A stretch of 37,057 bases of DNA from Candidatus Pacearchaeota archaeon. GTDB lineage: Archaea; Nanobdellota; Nanobdellia; Pacearchaeales; GW2011-AR1. A program made the position numbers and the translations under genes. Under the pieces are notes generated by a model. It saw only the letters and a program-made list of their open reading frames with translations. It made no database searches and had not been told where the DNA came from. The stretch is taken from NCBI GenBank assembly GCA_018303945.1, contig JAGVXD010000006.1, positions 1 to 37,057 of the forward strand. The letters are read 5' to 3'. Shown here piece by piece: positions 1 to 9,852 of this stretch. Every line of letters starts with the position of its first letter. The stretch's first letter is position 1.

Positions 1-1
1 A

Positions 2-379
2 GTAAGAAAAGTAAATGGAATATACTTGCTTGATGGAGATACTTCTTTTGTTCCATATGGTTCTTTTGAGCGAGGCGTACAAGAACACGGAAAGTTTTTA
101 GAAGGCGGACTTGCAAGAGGATTAGTTCATACTTCAGATAAGAAAGCAAATATATTATCTCCTATTGCAAATGATACTGAATATCCTAAAGGGGTTAATG
201 TTTCTGGATTTGATTCAGTTAATGAACTTATTGTGAGGGTTGTTTGCTTGGGCTCCGACTGGGGTCTTGACGGCGGCAGGTTGTGTGTCGGCGGCGACGG
301 CTGGATCGTCAGCGGCGACGGCTATGTTTTTGGGGGGTTGGTTTCCCTCGATTCCGAGCGAGCGGACGCAAAAAATTAG
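2..379 (+). CDS. C-terminal part of an unidentified protein (5' end outside window), with an anomalous GC-rich Gly/Asp-rich tail
   Basis: Frame is open from base 2 to the stop at 379 (VRKVNGIYLLDGDTSFVPYGSFERG...); the last ~45 codons are GC-rich (GGDGWIVSGDGYVFGG). Confidence 0.45.
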   Translation, partial: VRKVNGIYLLDGDTSFVPYGSFERGVQEHGKFLEGGLARGLVHTSDKKANILSPIANDTEYPKGVNVSGFDSVNELIVRVVCLGSDWGLDGGRLCVGGDGWIVSGDGYVFGGLVSLDSERADAKN

Positions 380-431
380 TGTGGATTCATGATTTCGGTA
401 TATTTTTAAATGAGAACTAACTCTTGGGAAT

Positions 432-3101
432 ATGGATAAAAAACAGGTGTTGATTGTGATTCTTCTTGTTGTGGTTATTGTAGGAGCATTTGCAGAAGCA
501 AGCGTCACCCTTAATAATGAGACAATAAAGAGAACATACACTACCGGAGAAAATATTGAGGGAAAGATTAAAGTAAGATTTACGGGAGAACCTGCATCAA
601 GTATTATAAAAAGCAATTTTCTAGGCGAGATAAGCTTGTTTAGTCTCCTTAATGCAAATAATTATGAAGAGGGAGTTGAATATAATTGCAGTTATCCCGG
701 ATGTGGAGATACTTATGAAGCGAAAGGGGAGGTAAATAGAGTGCAGATTATCAATGGGAGCGATTCTTTTGCCGGATTTGTCATTAACGATGCTGATGTT
801 TCCATAGAAGAATTAGATTTAGTCATATCAAGTTCCAATGGTCCTAGCTGTACAACTCCCATAAGAATTATTCCATTGGACAACAAAGATATTGAACTAT
901 CTGCAATAGATTATGTTAAATCGGAGCTTTCCTGTCCGATAGAATCCAACGGATGCTTTGATAATTCTTTACAAATTTTAAGCTATAAAGATGTAATTCT
1001 CACACCTCAACCCTCATGCACTAAAATATACTTAAAATCTGCTCCTTCTTATGAACTTGGAGCGATAATAAACGCTACCAATAATCAGAGCAAAATAATA
1101 TTTGAATTATTTGATAATGAGAGCAATTTTCTAGATAGCTGTACAGTCAATTCTCCGGGGCTTGGAAAGCAGACAGCGAAATGTATTGTGAACTGGAGCA
1201 TAATTTCAGAAAGTGACCATGTTGTATGCCTCTATGCCGAATCAGATAATAGAGAATATTCTATTCGTTCTGAACAGTCAAGCCCGTCATGCGGAGGAAG
1301 CGGACTTGAATTTAACCCTAAAAGAGATTATGAAGTATTTGTAAGGCCACTTGCTTTTAACTCTATAAGAAATTTAAGCATATCAAAAACACTGAACGAA
1401 ATATATGGTATATTGCTGGCTGAAGAAGCTGACTTATACATTGAATCTATATATGGGAGAGATTGTTCAGATGGGTGCATTATACCTATTAAAATAAAGG
1501 GAATAAACCAAGAGCTAAGCATAATAAACAGCACATTGATTTACCGCTCTGGAAATGAAGTAATACAAGGAGGGGCTGTAAACCGACTTGATGGCTCTCC
1601 ATCCCAGATATCCTCAAATGGACCTTTAAACATTGAGCTTTCACATGCTAAGTTTAATATTCCGGTAGATTCTAACCAGAAAAATCTCCAGATTTACTGG
1701 AGAGCAGACCCATTATTTTCTACAGCTATACCTATTACTCTGAAAAAAGGATTTGAATTTTCTATCAGACCCATATTTGTTAATATTGGAATTCCTACTA
1801 TGTTCACGATAATATCCAATGTCAATATAAGCTCGTCTGTTTGGGAATTTGGAGATGGAAGTCCTGAAGTTGGAACTTCGGGAAACAAAGCAATCTATAG
1901 ATATTCTGAAATAGGCAATTATACGTTGATGGTATCTGCAAGAGGGCCACAAGGAGCAAGTGTGACCAAAGAAATAGAGATTAATGTTGGAAATGCTTCG
2001 TCATCGGTTAATCAGTTAATCAATCAGTCCAAATCCAATATAATCAGGATAAAAAAGTCAATGGCTGTTCTAAGTGTTCCTGCCAGAAATTTATTGGATG
2101 AAAGACTGAATATCAGTTTACAGGAGAAGAATATTGCGGAGCTAGAAAATATTTCGCGCTCTGGATTAAATGAGAGCGACTATGTTGGATTAATAGAACA
2201 AATAACCAATTTAAACATTCCATATGATATTCAAATATCTGAACGCGGGCTCGTGCCTCTTGAACTGGGCTTTTCCGCAATCGCCCCGGAATATTCTGTT
2301 GGATTGAGCAATGAATCTATTTCAGAAGAAAAATTAGATGAATTAAAACTTAATCTAATAGACTGGAACAACAGAAATTATAAGAGCAGTGTTGAGTATT
2401 CTATAATATCTTCTCTGGATGAAAGCGGAGATAAAACTCCTATTGCGACTTCCTTCAAGATTAATCTGGAAAAGATAAGCGATGTGGAATCTAACCAAGA
2501 GTTTCTCATTATAGACTATCCTTATGAAGAAATAAATTTTGCTTCCCAATACAATGCCCAGGCAATAAATTCAGAGTCTTATTCGGGAACTGCTGTTTCT
2601 CTCTCTAACCAAAACGCCCTAGAGTTTGCACTGTCGGGAGAAGTCGCTATGGAAGATTTAGGAATGTATATCTCTCCACCTTTGGAAAAGATAGGAAATT
2701 ACAAATCCCGGTCTTTCTCAATAGGAGAAAGAGAATTTCCGAGAGGAACTCTTATAGCCCTTATTACTATTTTAATTGTTGGTGCATTGATAATTTATAT
2801 AGCGTTGCAAGAATGGTACAAGCGCAGATACGAAAGATATTTGTTCAAAAGTTCTGATGATATTTATAATCTGATTCACTTCATATATAATGCAAGACAG
2901 ACTGGCAATGAAGATAATTCTACCAGGAAGAAAATAATAGATAATGGATGGAACAGAGAACAGGCATCTTATGCCTTTAAGAAAGCAGATGGAAAAAGAA
3001 CAGGCATGTTTGAAATACCTATCTTCCGCTCTATTGAGAAAAGAAAAATTCTTGAGGAGATGGAGAAGCGTAGAATGGGCGGCGAGCGTAAGGTTTATTA
3101 A
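432..3101 (+). CDS. Secreted/membrane-anchored surface protein with PKD domain and C-terminal TM helix plus cytoplasmic tail
   Basis: N-terminal signal-like hydrophobic segment; PKD-like motif VWEFGDGSPEVG...YRYSEIGNYTLMVSA; C-terminal TM (GTLIALITILIVGALIIYIALQ) followed by a basic tail. Confidence 0.85.
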   Translation: MDKKQVLIVILLVVVIVGAFAEASVTLNNETIKRTYTTGENIEGKIKVRFTGEPASSIIKSNFLGEISLFSLLNANNYEEGVEYNCSYPGCGDTYEAKGEVNRVQIINGSDSFAGFVINDADVSIEELDLVISSSNGPSCTTPIRIIPLDNKDIELSAIDYVKSELSCPIESNGCFDNSLQILSYKDVILTPQPSCTKIYLKSAPSYELGAIINATNNQSKIIFELFDNESNFLDSCTVNSPGLGKQTAKCIVNWSIISESDHVVCLYAESDNREYSIRSEQSSPSCGGSGLEFNPKRDYEVFVRPLAFNSIRNLSISKTLNEIYGILLAEEADLYIESIYGRDCSDGCIIPIKIKGINQELSIINSTLIYRSGNEVIQGGAVNRLDGSPSQISSNGPLNIELSHAKFNIPVDSNQKNLQIYWRADPLFSTAIPITLKKGFEFSIRPIFVNIGIPTMFTIISNVNISSSVWEFGDGSPEVGTSGNKAIYRYSEIGNYTLMVSARGPQGASVTKEIEINVGNASSSVNQLINQSKSNIIRIKKSMAVLSVPARNLLDERLNISLQEKNIAELENISRSGLNESDYVGLIEQITNLNIPYDIQISERGLVPLELGFSAIAPEYSVGLSNESISEEKLDELKLNLIDWNNRNYKSSVEYSIISSLDESGDKTPIATSFKINLEKISDVESNQEFLIIDYPYEEINFASQYNAQAINSESYSGTAVSLSNQNALEFALSGEVAMEDLGMYISPPLEKIGNYKSRSFSIGEREFPRGTLIALITILIVGALIIYIALQEWYKRRYERYLFKSSDDIYNLIHFIYNARQTGNEDNSTRKKIIDNGWNREQASYAFKKADGKRTGMFEIPIFRSIEKRKILEEMEKRRMGGERKVY

Positions 3102-3123
3102 AACACTTTTCTCTTAAAGTGAT

Positions 3124-3762
3124 ATGTTCAAGAGAATTATAAAATTTTCAGGCAAGCTTCTGAACAGAATGTTTAGAAAGAAGATAAGCATAAAGATAGG
3201 TTTTTACGGGCCTCCTAATGCAGGAAAGACTTCAATTGCAAATAAAATATGCAAAGACTGGACTGGAGAAGAAATAGGGGTAGTAAGCAGAATTCCTCAT
3301 GAAACAAGGCATGTGCAGTTTAAGGAGAAAGTAGAAATTAATTTTAAAGGCAAAACACTTACTTTCAAGATGGTAGATACACCTGGAATTGCAACAAAAA
3401 TAGATTACGAAGATTTTCTCCATTATGGTGTGAAAAAAAGCGAAGCCAAAAAAAGAGCTAAAGAAGCTACTCAAGGAATAATAGAGTCAATACAATGGCT
3501 TGATGACATGGATGCAGTTGTTGTGGTTTTGGACGCAAGTGAAAATCCTTATTCTCAAGTCAACATTACAATAATTGGCAATCTTGTTGCCAGAAAAATA
3601 CCTATACTAATAGTGGCTAACAAAATAGATTTACGCAAGGCGGATATAAAGAAAATTCAGGCTGCATTTCCAGAATACAAAGTAGTCGGGATATCTGCCA
3701 AAGAAGGAACTAATCTTGATGGTTTTTACGCTGAACTTTTTGAACTGGCTAAAAGAACATGA
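3124..3762 (+). CDS. oapA: Era-like GTP-binding protein (OapA-like)
   Basis: P-loop GPPNAGKTS, DTPG, NKID motifs; followed directly by DUF2073 and a Zn-ribbon gene, the known archaeal cluster. Confidence 0.85.
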   Translation: MFKRIIKFSGKLLNRMFRKKISIKIGFYGPPNAGKTSIANKICKDWTGEEIGVVSRIPHETRHVQFKEKVEINFKGKTLTFKMVDTPGIATKIDYEDFLHYGVKKSEAKKRAKEATQGIIESIQWLDDMDAVVVVLDASENPYSQVNITIIGNLVARKIPILIVANKIDLRKADIKKIQAAFPEYKVVGISAKEGTNLDGFYAELFELAKRT

Positions 3763-4157
3763 AGACTAAAGATAAAAAGATAAGGGGTTTAAGTCTGCAG
3801 GTTATACCTTACTCTGAAGTGCAGACGCTTTCCATTTCAGAGAGAGTTAAGAAGATTCTTTCGTTAGTTCTTAGCAACAAGATAGTCCTTCTTCATGGAA
3901 GACTGCGCGCTGAAGAAGAAGCCCGGCTCATTGAAGATACTATGGCTCTTGTAGACCACATAAAGAATTTCAAAGGAATAGAGCTAGCAGTTATAGAGCC
4001 GGATCTTAAAGATAGCTCTATGTTAAGCAAGATGAAATATGGGATAGCAAAGAGACTTGTTGGCGACAGCAGTGCTCTTACAGTAATTGGTCCTGCTTCT
4101 ATAATCAAGGAAATAAAGAGGGACCCTAAAAAGATAGAGCTTCTCTTGAATGATTAG
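3759..4157 (+). CDS. oapB: DUF2073 / OapB family protein
   Basis: Sequence resembles the DUF2073 family (LSLQVIPYSEVQTLS...ALVDHIKNFKGIELAVIEPD); overlaps the Era-like GTPase by 4 nt. Confidence 0.75.
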   Translation: MKTKDKKIRGLSLQVIPYSEVQTLSISERVKKILSLVLSNKIVLLHGRLRAEEEARLIEDTMALVDHIKNFKGIELAVIEPDLKDSSMLSKMKYGIAKRLVGDSSALTVIGPASIIKEIKRDPKKIELLLND

Positions 4158-4212
4158 TTTAGTTTTTCAGATTCACATAAATATTTATTAAGCCTTGTAA
4201 ATTTGGGATTCT

Positions 4213-4596
4213 ATGGCATATAGGTGTGTTCACTGCTCTGAAACTTACAGAGACGGCTCTGAAGAGATATTAAATGGATGTGCATGTGGGAGCAAATTTT
4301 TCTTCTATATGAAAGATGAGAAATATCAGGAGATATTAAGACAGAAAGCAAGTGCAGGAGACATTCCGGTGCTTAGTGAAGAAGAGAAAATACAGATAGA
4401 ACAAGATGTAAGGGAAATTGCCGGACTTGAAACTGACACCTCTGTGCCGGTTTTCCTTGATTTTGAGAGCATAAAAATAGTCAAGCCCGGAAAATATCTT
4501 CTTGACCTTGCAAAACTATTTAGCCAAACTAAACCGCATGTTTACCAGCTAGAAGATGGCAAATATATTGTTGATTTGAGCCCTCTTGAAAAGTAA
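4213..4596 (+). CDS. oapC: Zn-ribbon protein, OapC-like
   Basis: N-terminal CxxC...CxC zinc ribbon (YRCVHCSETY...LNGCACGSKFFFYM); context downstream of DUF2073. Confidence 0.75.
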   Translation: MAYRCVHCSETYRDGSEEILNGCACGSKFFFYMKDEKYQEILRQKASAGDIPVLSEEEKIQIEQDVREIAGLETDTSVPVFLDFESIKIVKPGKYLLDLAKLFSQTKPHVYQLEDGKYIVDLSPLEK

Positions 4597-4600
4597 TATC

Positions 4601-4676
4601 AGAAAATCCTTCGGATTTTCTTGTGATCGAAGTGTTCCACGCACTGAAGTGCGTGGTTTGTCAGACACTTCGACAT
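4601..4676. repeat. Dispersed two-hairpin element, copy A
   Basis: AGAAAATCC-TTC-GGATTTTCT hairpin followed by TCGAAGTGT...[CCACGCAC tgaa GTGCGTGG]...ACACTTCGA; second copy at 27941-28016 (69 of 76 identical by hand alignment). Confidence 0.85.
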
Positions 4677-4711
4677 CGGACAATTTAAAAAGCAATGCTG
4701 ATTACTTCAGT

Positions 4712-6040
4712 ATGATGAAAAAAATAGCTGATATTATGGAATTAAATCCTTCAAAAGAAGAAATTGATTTCTTAAAAGATATTGTCAAGAGAGTAACTAA
4801 AACGCTAAAAAGAGAAATAGATGCTAGAAAGATAAATGCCGGCGTATTTGTTGGAGGGAGCTTTGCAAGAGAGACTTTAGTTAAAGACAAGACTTATGAT
4901 ATAGATATTTTTATCAGATGCAAAGGCGAGGTAGATAAAATATACAGCAAGCTGGAGCCGGCAATACGGAAGATATCAGAAGGCATTGGAGAAATGGAAA
5001 TCATCCATGGAAGCAGGGATTATTTTAGAATTACCGTGAATTCTGATAATTGTGCCATTCTGCGGCAGAATTCTCTGGACGGTAAATTAAATTCAAATAT
5101 CGTCTTAGAGGTAATCCCTGTAAAACACGTGAACAGCCCTTATGAAATAAATAATGTTACTGACATGAGCTACTCCCATGTGTATTATATTAAGAAGAAA
5201 ATCAAAAAAAATCCTAAAATAAGAAATGAGATTATATTTGCCAAAGCTTTCTGCAAAGCACAGGGAGTATATGGAGCTGAGAGTTATGTACGCGGTTTCT
5301 CCGGATATGCAATAGAATGCCTGATTATAAATTATGGCTCTTTCTTAAAGATGGCCAGGGAAATAGCCAATTCCAGAGAAAAAATAATATTGGATCCTGA
5401 AAAGAAATATAAAAACAAAGACGAGATTGCAGTAAGCATGAATGAGAGCAAACTCAAAAGTCCAATTGTACTTGTTGACCCGACTTGGAAAGAAAGAAAT
5501 GTCCTTGCCGCCTTGAGCGATGAAACATTCATAAAATTCCAGTCCGCCCTAAAGAGATTTCTCAAGAAACCTAATGAATCTTTTTTTAGATATGAAGAAA
5601 TTAGTGAGAAGAAGATAAAATTAGAAGCTGAAAAGAAAAATGCCGTATTATTTCACCTAAAAATCTTAACCCGTGGGCAGCACGGAGATATTGCAGGAAC
5701 AAAACTAAAAAAAGTGCATAGTTTTTTACTGTCGCGCATAAGAGAGAGATTTGAGGTGATTAATCATGTTTTCATTTATAAAGGAAGTGATTACGCTGAT
5801 ACTTATTATGCAGTAAAGCAGTTTGAGAAATCAATAAAACGCGGACCTCCCATATCTATGAAGGAGAATGTTTCTGCTTTCAAAAAAGAACATAGAAAAA
5901 CATTTGTTAAAAATGGAGTAATCTATGCTATAGAAAAACCTATGAAAGCAGATAGAAAGATTTTAGAGGACATTATTAACAAGTATAAGAGAAATATAAT
6001 TGAGATTGGTGCTGAATCAGTTGAATTATTGATTCTGTGA
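4712..6040 (+). CDS. cca: CCA-adding enzyme (archaeal class I tRNA nucleotidyltransferase)
   Basis: Nucleotidyltransferase motif GGSFARETLVKDKTYDIDIF; archaeal CCA features (YYIKKKIKKNPKIRNEIIFAKAFCKAQGVYGAESYVRGFSGYAIECL). Start moved from 4586 to 4712 because AATTTAAAAA (4683-4692) gives a TATA box ~25 nt upstream and the upstream codons lie in the hairpin repeat. Confidence 0.9.
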   Translation: MMKKIADIMELNPSKEEIDFLKDIVKRVTKTLKREIDARKINAGVFVGGSFARETLVKDKTYDIDIFIRCKGEVDKIYSKLEPAIRKISEGIGEMEIIHGSRDYFRITVNSDNCAILRQNSLDGKLNSNIVLEVIPVKHVNSPYEINNVTDMSYSHVYYIKKKIKKNPKIRNEIIFAKAFCKAQGVYGAESYVRGFSGYAIECLIINYGSFLKMAREIANSREKIILDPEKKYKNKDEIAVSMNESKLKSPIVLVDPTWKERNVLAALSDETFIKFQSALKRFLKKPNESFFRYEEISEKKIKLEAEKKNAVLFHLKILTRGQHGDIAGTKLKKVHSFLLSRIRERFEVINHVFIYKGSDYADTYYAVKQFEKSIKRGPPISMKENVSAFKKEHRKTFVKNGVIYAIEKPMKADRKILEDIINKYKRNIIEIGAESVELLIL

Positions 6041-6814
6041 GTTTTTCAAGGCATTTTCTACTATATTAGCCAAAGATTCTGTAAAGAATGGTGAGTTCAA
6101 CCATACACCCATTTCCTCTTCTGAATGTTCAGGAGTTATCATGATGAGAGCCTGTTTCTTGTCAGAAATTATAAATCTGCCCGGATTATCAGTCTGCCTT
6201 GATTTTATATTTAATCTTGTAGTAAACCTTCTTACTCTCTCCGGGTCGCCTGAAAGTGCAAGCTTAATCTTTATGTTATTTTTATATAGCTTTTCTAATG
6301 CGGGCACTAGAACACGGCTCTTGTCTTCAAAGTCAACAATTGATGTGCAAAGCACAAGTTCTTTCTCTGTGTTCTCAACTAAATCGCGCATCTTCCCCAT
6401 GATATTTGAACGGCCTTTTAATGAGCCTGTGATTTCGTGCGATTTTATTGGTGAGATGCCGGAGTTATGAAGTTGTTCAAGCTCTGCATATTCCGATGTT
6501 GCCTTAAGTTCTGAAAGAGTTTTAACTCTCTCATGTGCGTCATTCATAGTCTTAGTTTTCATCTTCTCAATTATTTCTGTTGGTTTTATAGAGATATATT
6601 TAACTGGCTTTCCTATCTTAGTTATTGCAAATCCTCTCTTTTCCAAAGACTCTAAGACATCATATGTTCTGCTTCTTGGAACCCCGGATAATTCTGATAC
6701 CTCTCCGGCTGAAGCTATGCCTTTTGAAAGCAAAGCTAGCCAGACTTTAGTTTCGTAAATATTAAGATTAAAGTAGTCCTTTATTCTCTTAACTAGTTCC
6801 TGCTTAATTATCAT
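6026..6814 (-). CDS. TrmB-family transcriptional regulator
   Basis: wHTH YETKVWLALLSKGIASAGEVSELSGVPRSRTYDVLESLEKRGF, followed by a TrmB-type C-terminal region; start taken at MIIKQEL rather than the longer ORF start 6880. Confidence 0.85.
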   Translation of the reverse strand: MIIKQELVKRIKDYFNLNIYETKVWLALLSKGIASAGEVSELSGVPRSRTYDVLESLEKRGFAITKIGKPVKYISIKPTEIIEKMKTKTMNDAHERVKTLSELKATSEYAELEQLHNSGISPIKSHEITGSLKGRSNIMGKMRDLVENTEKELVLCTSIVDFEDKSRVLVPALEKLYKNNIKIKLALSGDPERVRRFTTRLNIKSRQTDNPGRFIISDKKQALIMITPEHSEEEMGVWLNSPFFTESLANIVENALKNSQNQ

Positions 6815-7010
6815 TTTAACGGGTCTCCTCTCTGCCTTCAAAGGCATAGTTAAAATTAAATAAAGAAAAAACAGGACCACCTGGAGAAATCCTCTTCGCA
6901 GTACTCATATTGGAAAATTTGCCTTTATTTACGTCTGTCATGAGATAGTAACAAAATTCGGAGTATTTAAACTTTTCTATTGTTGTAACTATAAAATAGT
7001 ATCCTACCTA

Positions 7011-7925
7011 TTAGTATATTATGTAAATTAGCCCTATGGCAGCGAAACATCCTGCCGATATGAAGGGCATTGCAGGATAAAACTTCCCTTTTTCTGAAAA
7101 GTAAAATAGTATGGAAAGAGCGATAGTTGCCCCAAGTGAAACTATTATTGCCGGAACAAGACCGAACTGGCGCAAAACTACTCCTGCAACAATAATTGGA
7201 AATACTATATCTCCGCCGCCCAAGATAGCAACATTTACCTTTATGGATTTTTTTGAGGCGTTTGATTTACTTCTTATTAACTTTATTTTATTGTGAATAT
7301 ATGGTATGAACAAACCTGAAAATACGCGCAGTTTCTTTATCTGATAACGCGCCATCTTCTGCATAAATCCGGTATGCCAAACAGCGTAAATATCGTAAAG
7401 GGAAATAATTACCAGAAGGATAAGTGTAGTCCAGATATTCAATAGAGGAACGAATATAGATGCAATTCCCGGATAAATTAAAAGCTCTGTAAAATTATGA
7501 ACTACTATATGCCTCTTAAATATCTTAAGATACGCCAAAGGCAGAGAAATTAGCAGGGCAATAAATGAAGAATAAGGTATAGATTGAATTGCAGCGTTTA
7601 TGGTTATGCCTATTGCAAGAACCACTACGACAAAAAACCAAATTCTTAGAAAGGTCTCTGCACGAAGGCTCATCAAAAGGACCATCAAAGCAAGTGCTAT
7701 AATGAAAGCAGTTATTATGGAGATAAGAGTATATTTCTCATTTGTATCCTGTGGAGGATTTGTGCCGTAAGGCATATTATAATGAGTTACATTTAATATA
7801 GTTCCGTTTTCATCCTGAACTTCTTCTATGACTGGAGAATATGCTGCTATGACTGCCAAGCCTATAATTTGTGCGATTAAAAACATCACCACTAGAATAT
7901 AAGTAATGATTGCAGAATGTTTCAT
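7011..7925 (-). CDS. Presenilin/signal-peptide-peptidase family intramembrane aspartyl protease (PSH-like)
   Basis: Multi-TM protein with YD (SLYDIYAVW) and GxGD (LGGGDIVFP) motifs and a PAL-like YPAMPF segment. Confidence 0.85.
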   Translation of the reverse strand: MKHSAIITYILVVMFLIAQIIGLAVIAAYSPVIEEVQDENGTILNVTHYNMPYGTNPPQDTNEKYTLISIITAFIIALALMVLLMSLRAETFLRIWFFVVVVLAIGITINAAIQSIPYSSFIALLISLPLAYLKIFKRHIVVHNFTELLIYPGIASIFVPLLNIWTTLILLVIISLYDIYAVWHTGFMQKMARYQIKKLRVFSGLFIPYIHNKIKLIRSKSNASKKSIKVNVAILGGGDIVFPIIVAGVVLRQFGLVPAIIVSLGATIALSILFYFSEKGKFYPAMPFISAGCFAAIGLIYIIY

Positions 7926-7962
7926 GTAGTAATAAGAGCAGAGGTGTTTTTAAGTTTAGGGG

Positions 7963-9843
7963 TTATTTTAATCTGACGGTCTCTAAATTACGAGGAACGA
8001 CAGTTTCAACCCTATTTAGTTTATATAAAGTTGAAGCAAGATCCAAACTCTTTGATACTTCTCCGTGGTTGACTATTATCTTCTTTGGTCTAGGAGTCAT
8101 TCTGCTTACATACTGCAGCAATTCATTTCTTCCAGAGTGCGCTGAAAAACCACTTATCGTTTCCACCCCCATATTAATTGAGACTTTCTCATTGTCTACA
8201 AACACTTCTTTAGCTCCTTCCTGAACTTGTCTCCCAAGAGAGCCTATTGCCTGATAACAACCAAAAACTATTAAGTTATTATTTCCGCTAGCTAAATTCT
8301 TAAAGTACTCTACTGAAGCTCCTCCAACCAACATACCTGATGTTGCAATAATTATACAAGGTCCTCCCTCAAGGACTTCCTTGCGCTCTGCAGGACTTCC
8401 TACACGCTTGAGAATGTCTGATATAAACGGATTATTATCCTGAAAAATCTGGCTTCTTACAGAGGCACTCAAGAAATCTGGATAAGCTGTATGAATAGCA
8501 GTTATATCCCAGACCATTCCATCTATATATACCGGGACCTTGGGAAGATCTCCTGTACGAATTGCCTCTTCTACTCTAAGAACTGTCTCCTGTGCGTGCC
8601 CAAGGCCTAATTCTGGAAGAAGAATCTTTCCATTATGTGAAATGGTCTCTTTCACCATCTCTATAAATTTATGCTCCATTTCCTGCCTAGGCGGCAAAAC
8701 ATCATCTTTTGAGCCATAAGTCGATTCTATTGTTAATGTTTCTATGCGTGGAAAATGATTCACGGCTGCGTCGAGAAGACGCGTTTTCGCATATTTTGTA
8801 TCACCTCCATAAACTAAGTTATGAAGACCATTCCCTATGTTTATGTGCACTTGCGCTGAACCTAAAACGTGTCCAGCGTTATAGAGAGTTATCCTTATGT
8901 CTGGCGTTATATCTGTGACTTCCCCATATTCCAGACAGACGGAATGCCTGACCATCTCCTTGATATCTTCTGCCCTGTATAGAGGGGAAGCTGCTTGTTT
9001 ATATGCTACTCCCACAAAGTCCAAAGCTAAAAGGGCGGCGATGTCCCGAGTTGGAGCAGTCAGGTAAACAGGGCCTTTATATCCCATCTTATATAAATAT
9101 GGGATGAGCCCGCTATGGTCTATGTGTGCATGAGAGAGAATGATAGCATCCACCGTATTCAAATCTCCTATTTCACAAACATTAAGATATGGAAATCTTT
9201 CCTGCCCTTCGGAAATTGCAGGATTTATTCCGCAATCAAGAAGAACTTTGGAACGAGGAGTATGAAGAAGAAGACAAGAACGGCCGACTTGCCTTCCACC
9301 ACCTAAATAAGTAAGACGCACCCACATATCCATTTTTTCTGGGTTCCACTCGTTGTATATTTTCTTACCTATCTCATGCAGAAACTTACGCCGATAAGTG
9401 TTATTAGCATAGAGTACCGAGCGTATCTTTTCAGTAATTTTACTTGGAATAGCCGAACTTCTTTGCACTGTTGGAGACCAGAAAGTGGTGCGCTTTATAT
9501 CCTGAAGTATTGAGCCTTGCTTTCCAATAACCATGCCAGGTTTTTTTGCTTCTATTACGACTGTGCTGCGCTGAACATCAAATATAATATTTTCTATCCC
9601 TGCTTCTTCAGGCACTATTGCGCGGATGGTCTTTTCAGTCTCGTCTTCGCTTGCAAGAATTTTGTTCTCCGCCCGAAGTTCTATTCTCTTCTTAATTTTG
9701 TCCACTACTTCCTTAACTTTAGATTCTCCAGTCCTGAAAAATTCCTTGTCTGAGGTGTAGAGAACTATGTTCGCTCCTTCAAAATTCGCATCGCTTACAA
9801 CTTTTGGTAGTTCGTCTTTTATACTCTTCAAAATGTCTGCCAT
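7963..9843 (-). CDS. fttA: aCPSF1/FttA: KH domain + metallo-beta-lactamase/beta-CASP ribonuclease (transcription termination factor)
   Basis: KH segment GMVIGKQGSILQDIKRTT; HAHIDHSG metallo-beta-lactamase motif; SGFSAHSGRNELL C-terminal motif. Confidence 0.93.
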   Translation of the reverse strand: MADILKSIKDELPKVVSDANFEGANIVLYTSDKEFFRTGESKVKEVVDKIKKRIELRAENKILASEDETEKTIRAIVPEEAGIENIIFDVQRSTVVIEAKKPGMVIGKQGSILQDIKRTTFWSPTVQRSSAIPSKITEKIRSVLYANNTYRRKFLHEIGKKIYNEWNPEKMDMWVRLTYLGGGRQVGRSCLLLHTPRSKVLLDCGINPAISEGQERFPYLNVCEIGDLNTVDAIILSHAHIDHSGLIPYLYKMGYKGPVYLTAPTRDIAALLALDFVGVAYKQAASPLYRAEDIKEMVRHSVCLEYGEVTDITPDIRITLYNAGHVLGSAQVHINIGNGLHNLVYGGDTKYAKTRLLDAAVNHFPRIETLTIESTYGSKDDVLPPRQEMEHKFIEMVKETISHNGKILLPELGLGHAQETVLRVEEAIRTGDLPKVPVYIDGMVWDITAIHTAYPDFLSASVRSQIFQDNNPFISDILKRVGSPAERKEVLEGGPCIIIATSGMLVGGASVEYFKNLASGNNNLIVFGCYQAIGSLGRQVQEGAKEVFVDNEKVSINMGVETISGFSAHSGRNELLQYVSRMTPRPKKIIVNHGEVSKSLDLASTLYKLNRVETVVPRNLETVRLK

Positions 9844-9852
9844 GATAAAAAA

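Noticed and set aside
215-616. 133-aa minus ORF
   Set aside because: Antisense to the start of the PKD protein; open mainly because of the GC-rich tract; no signal or domain
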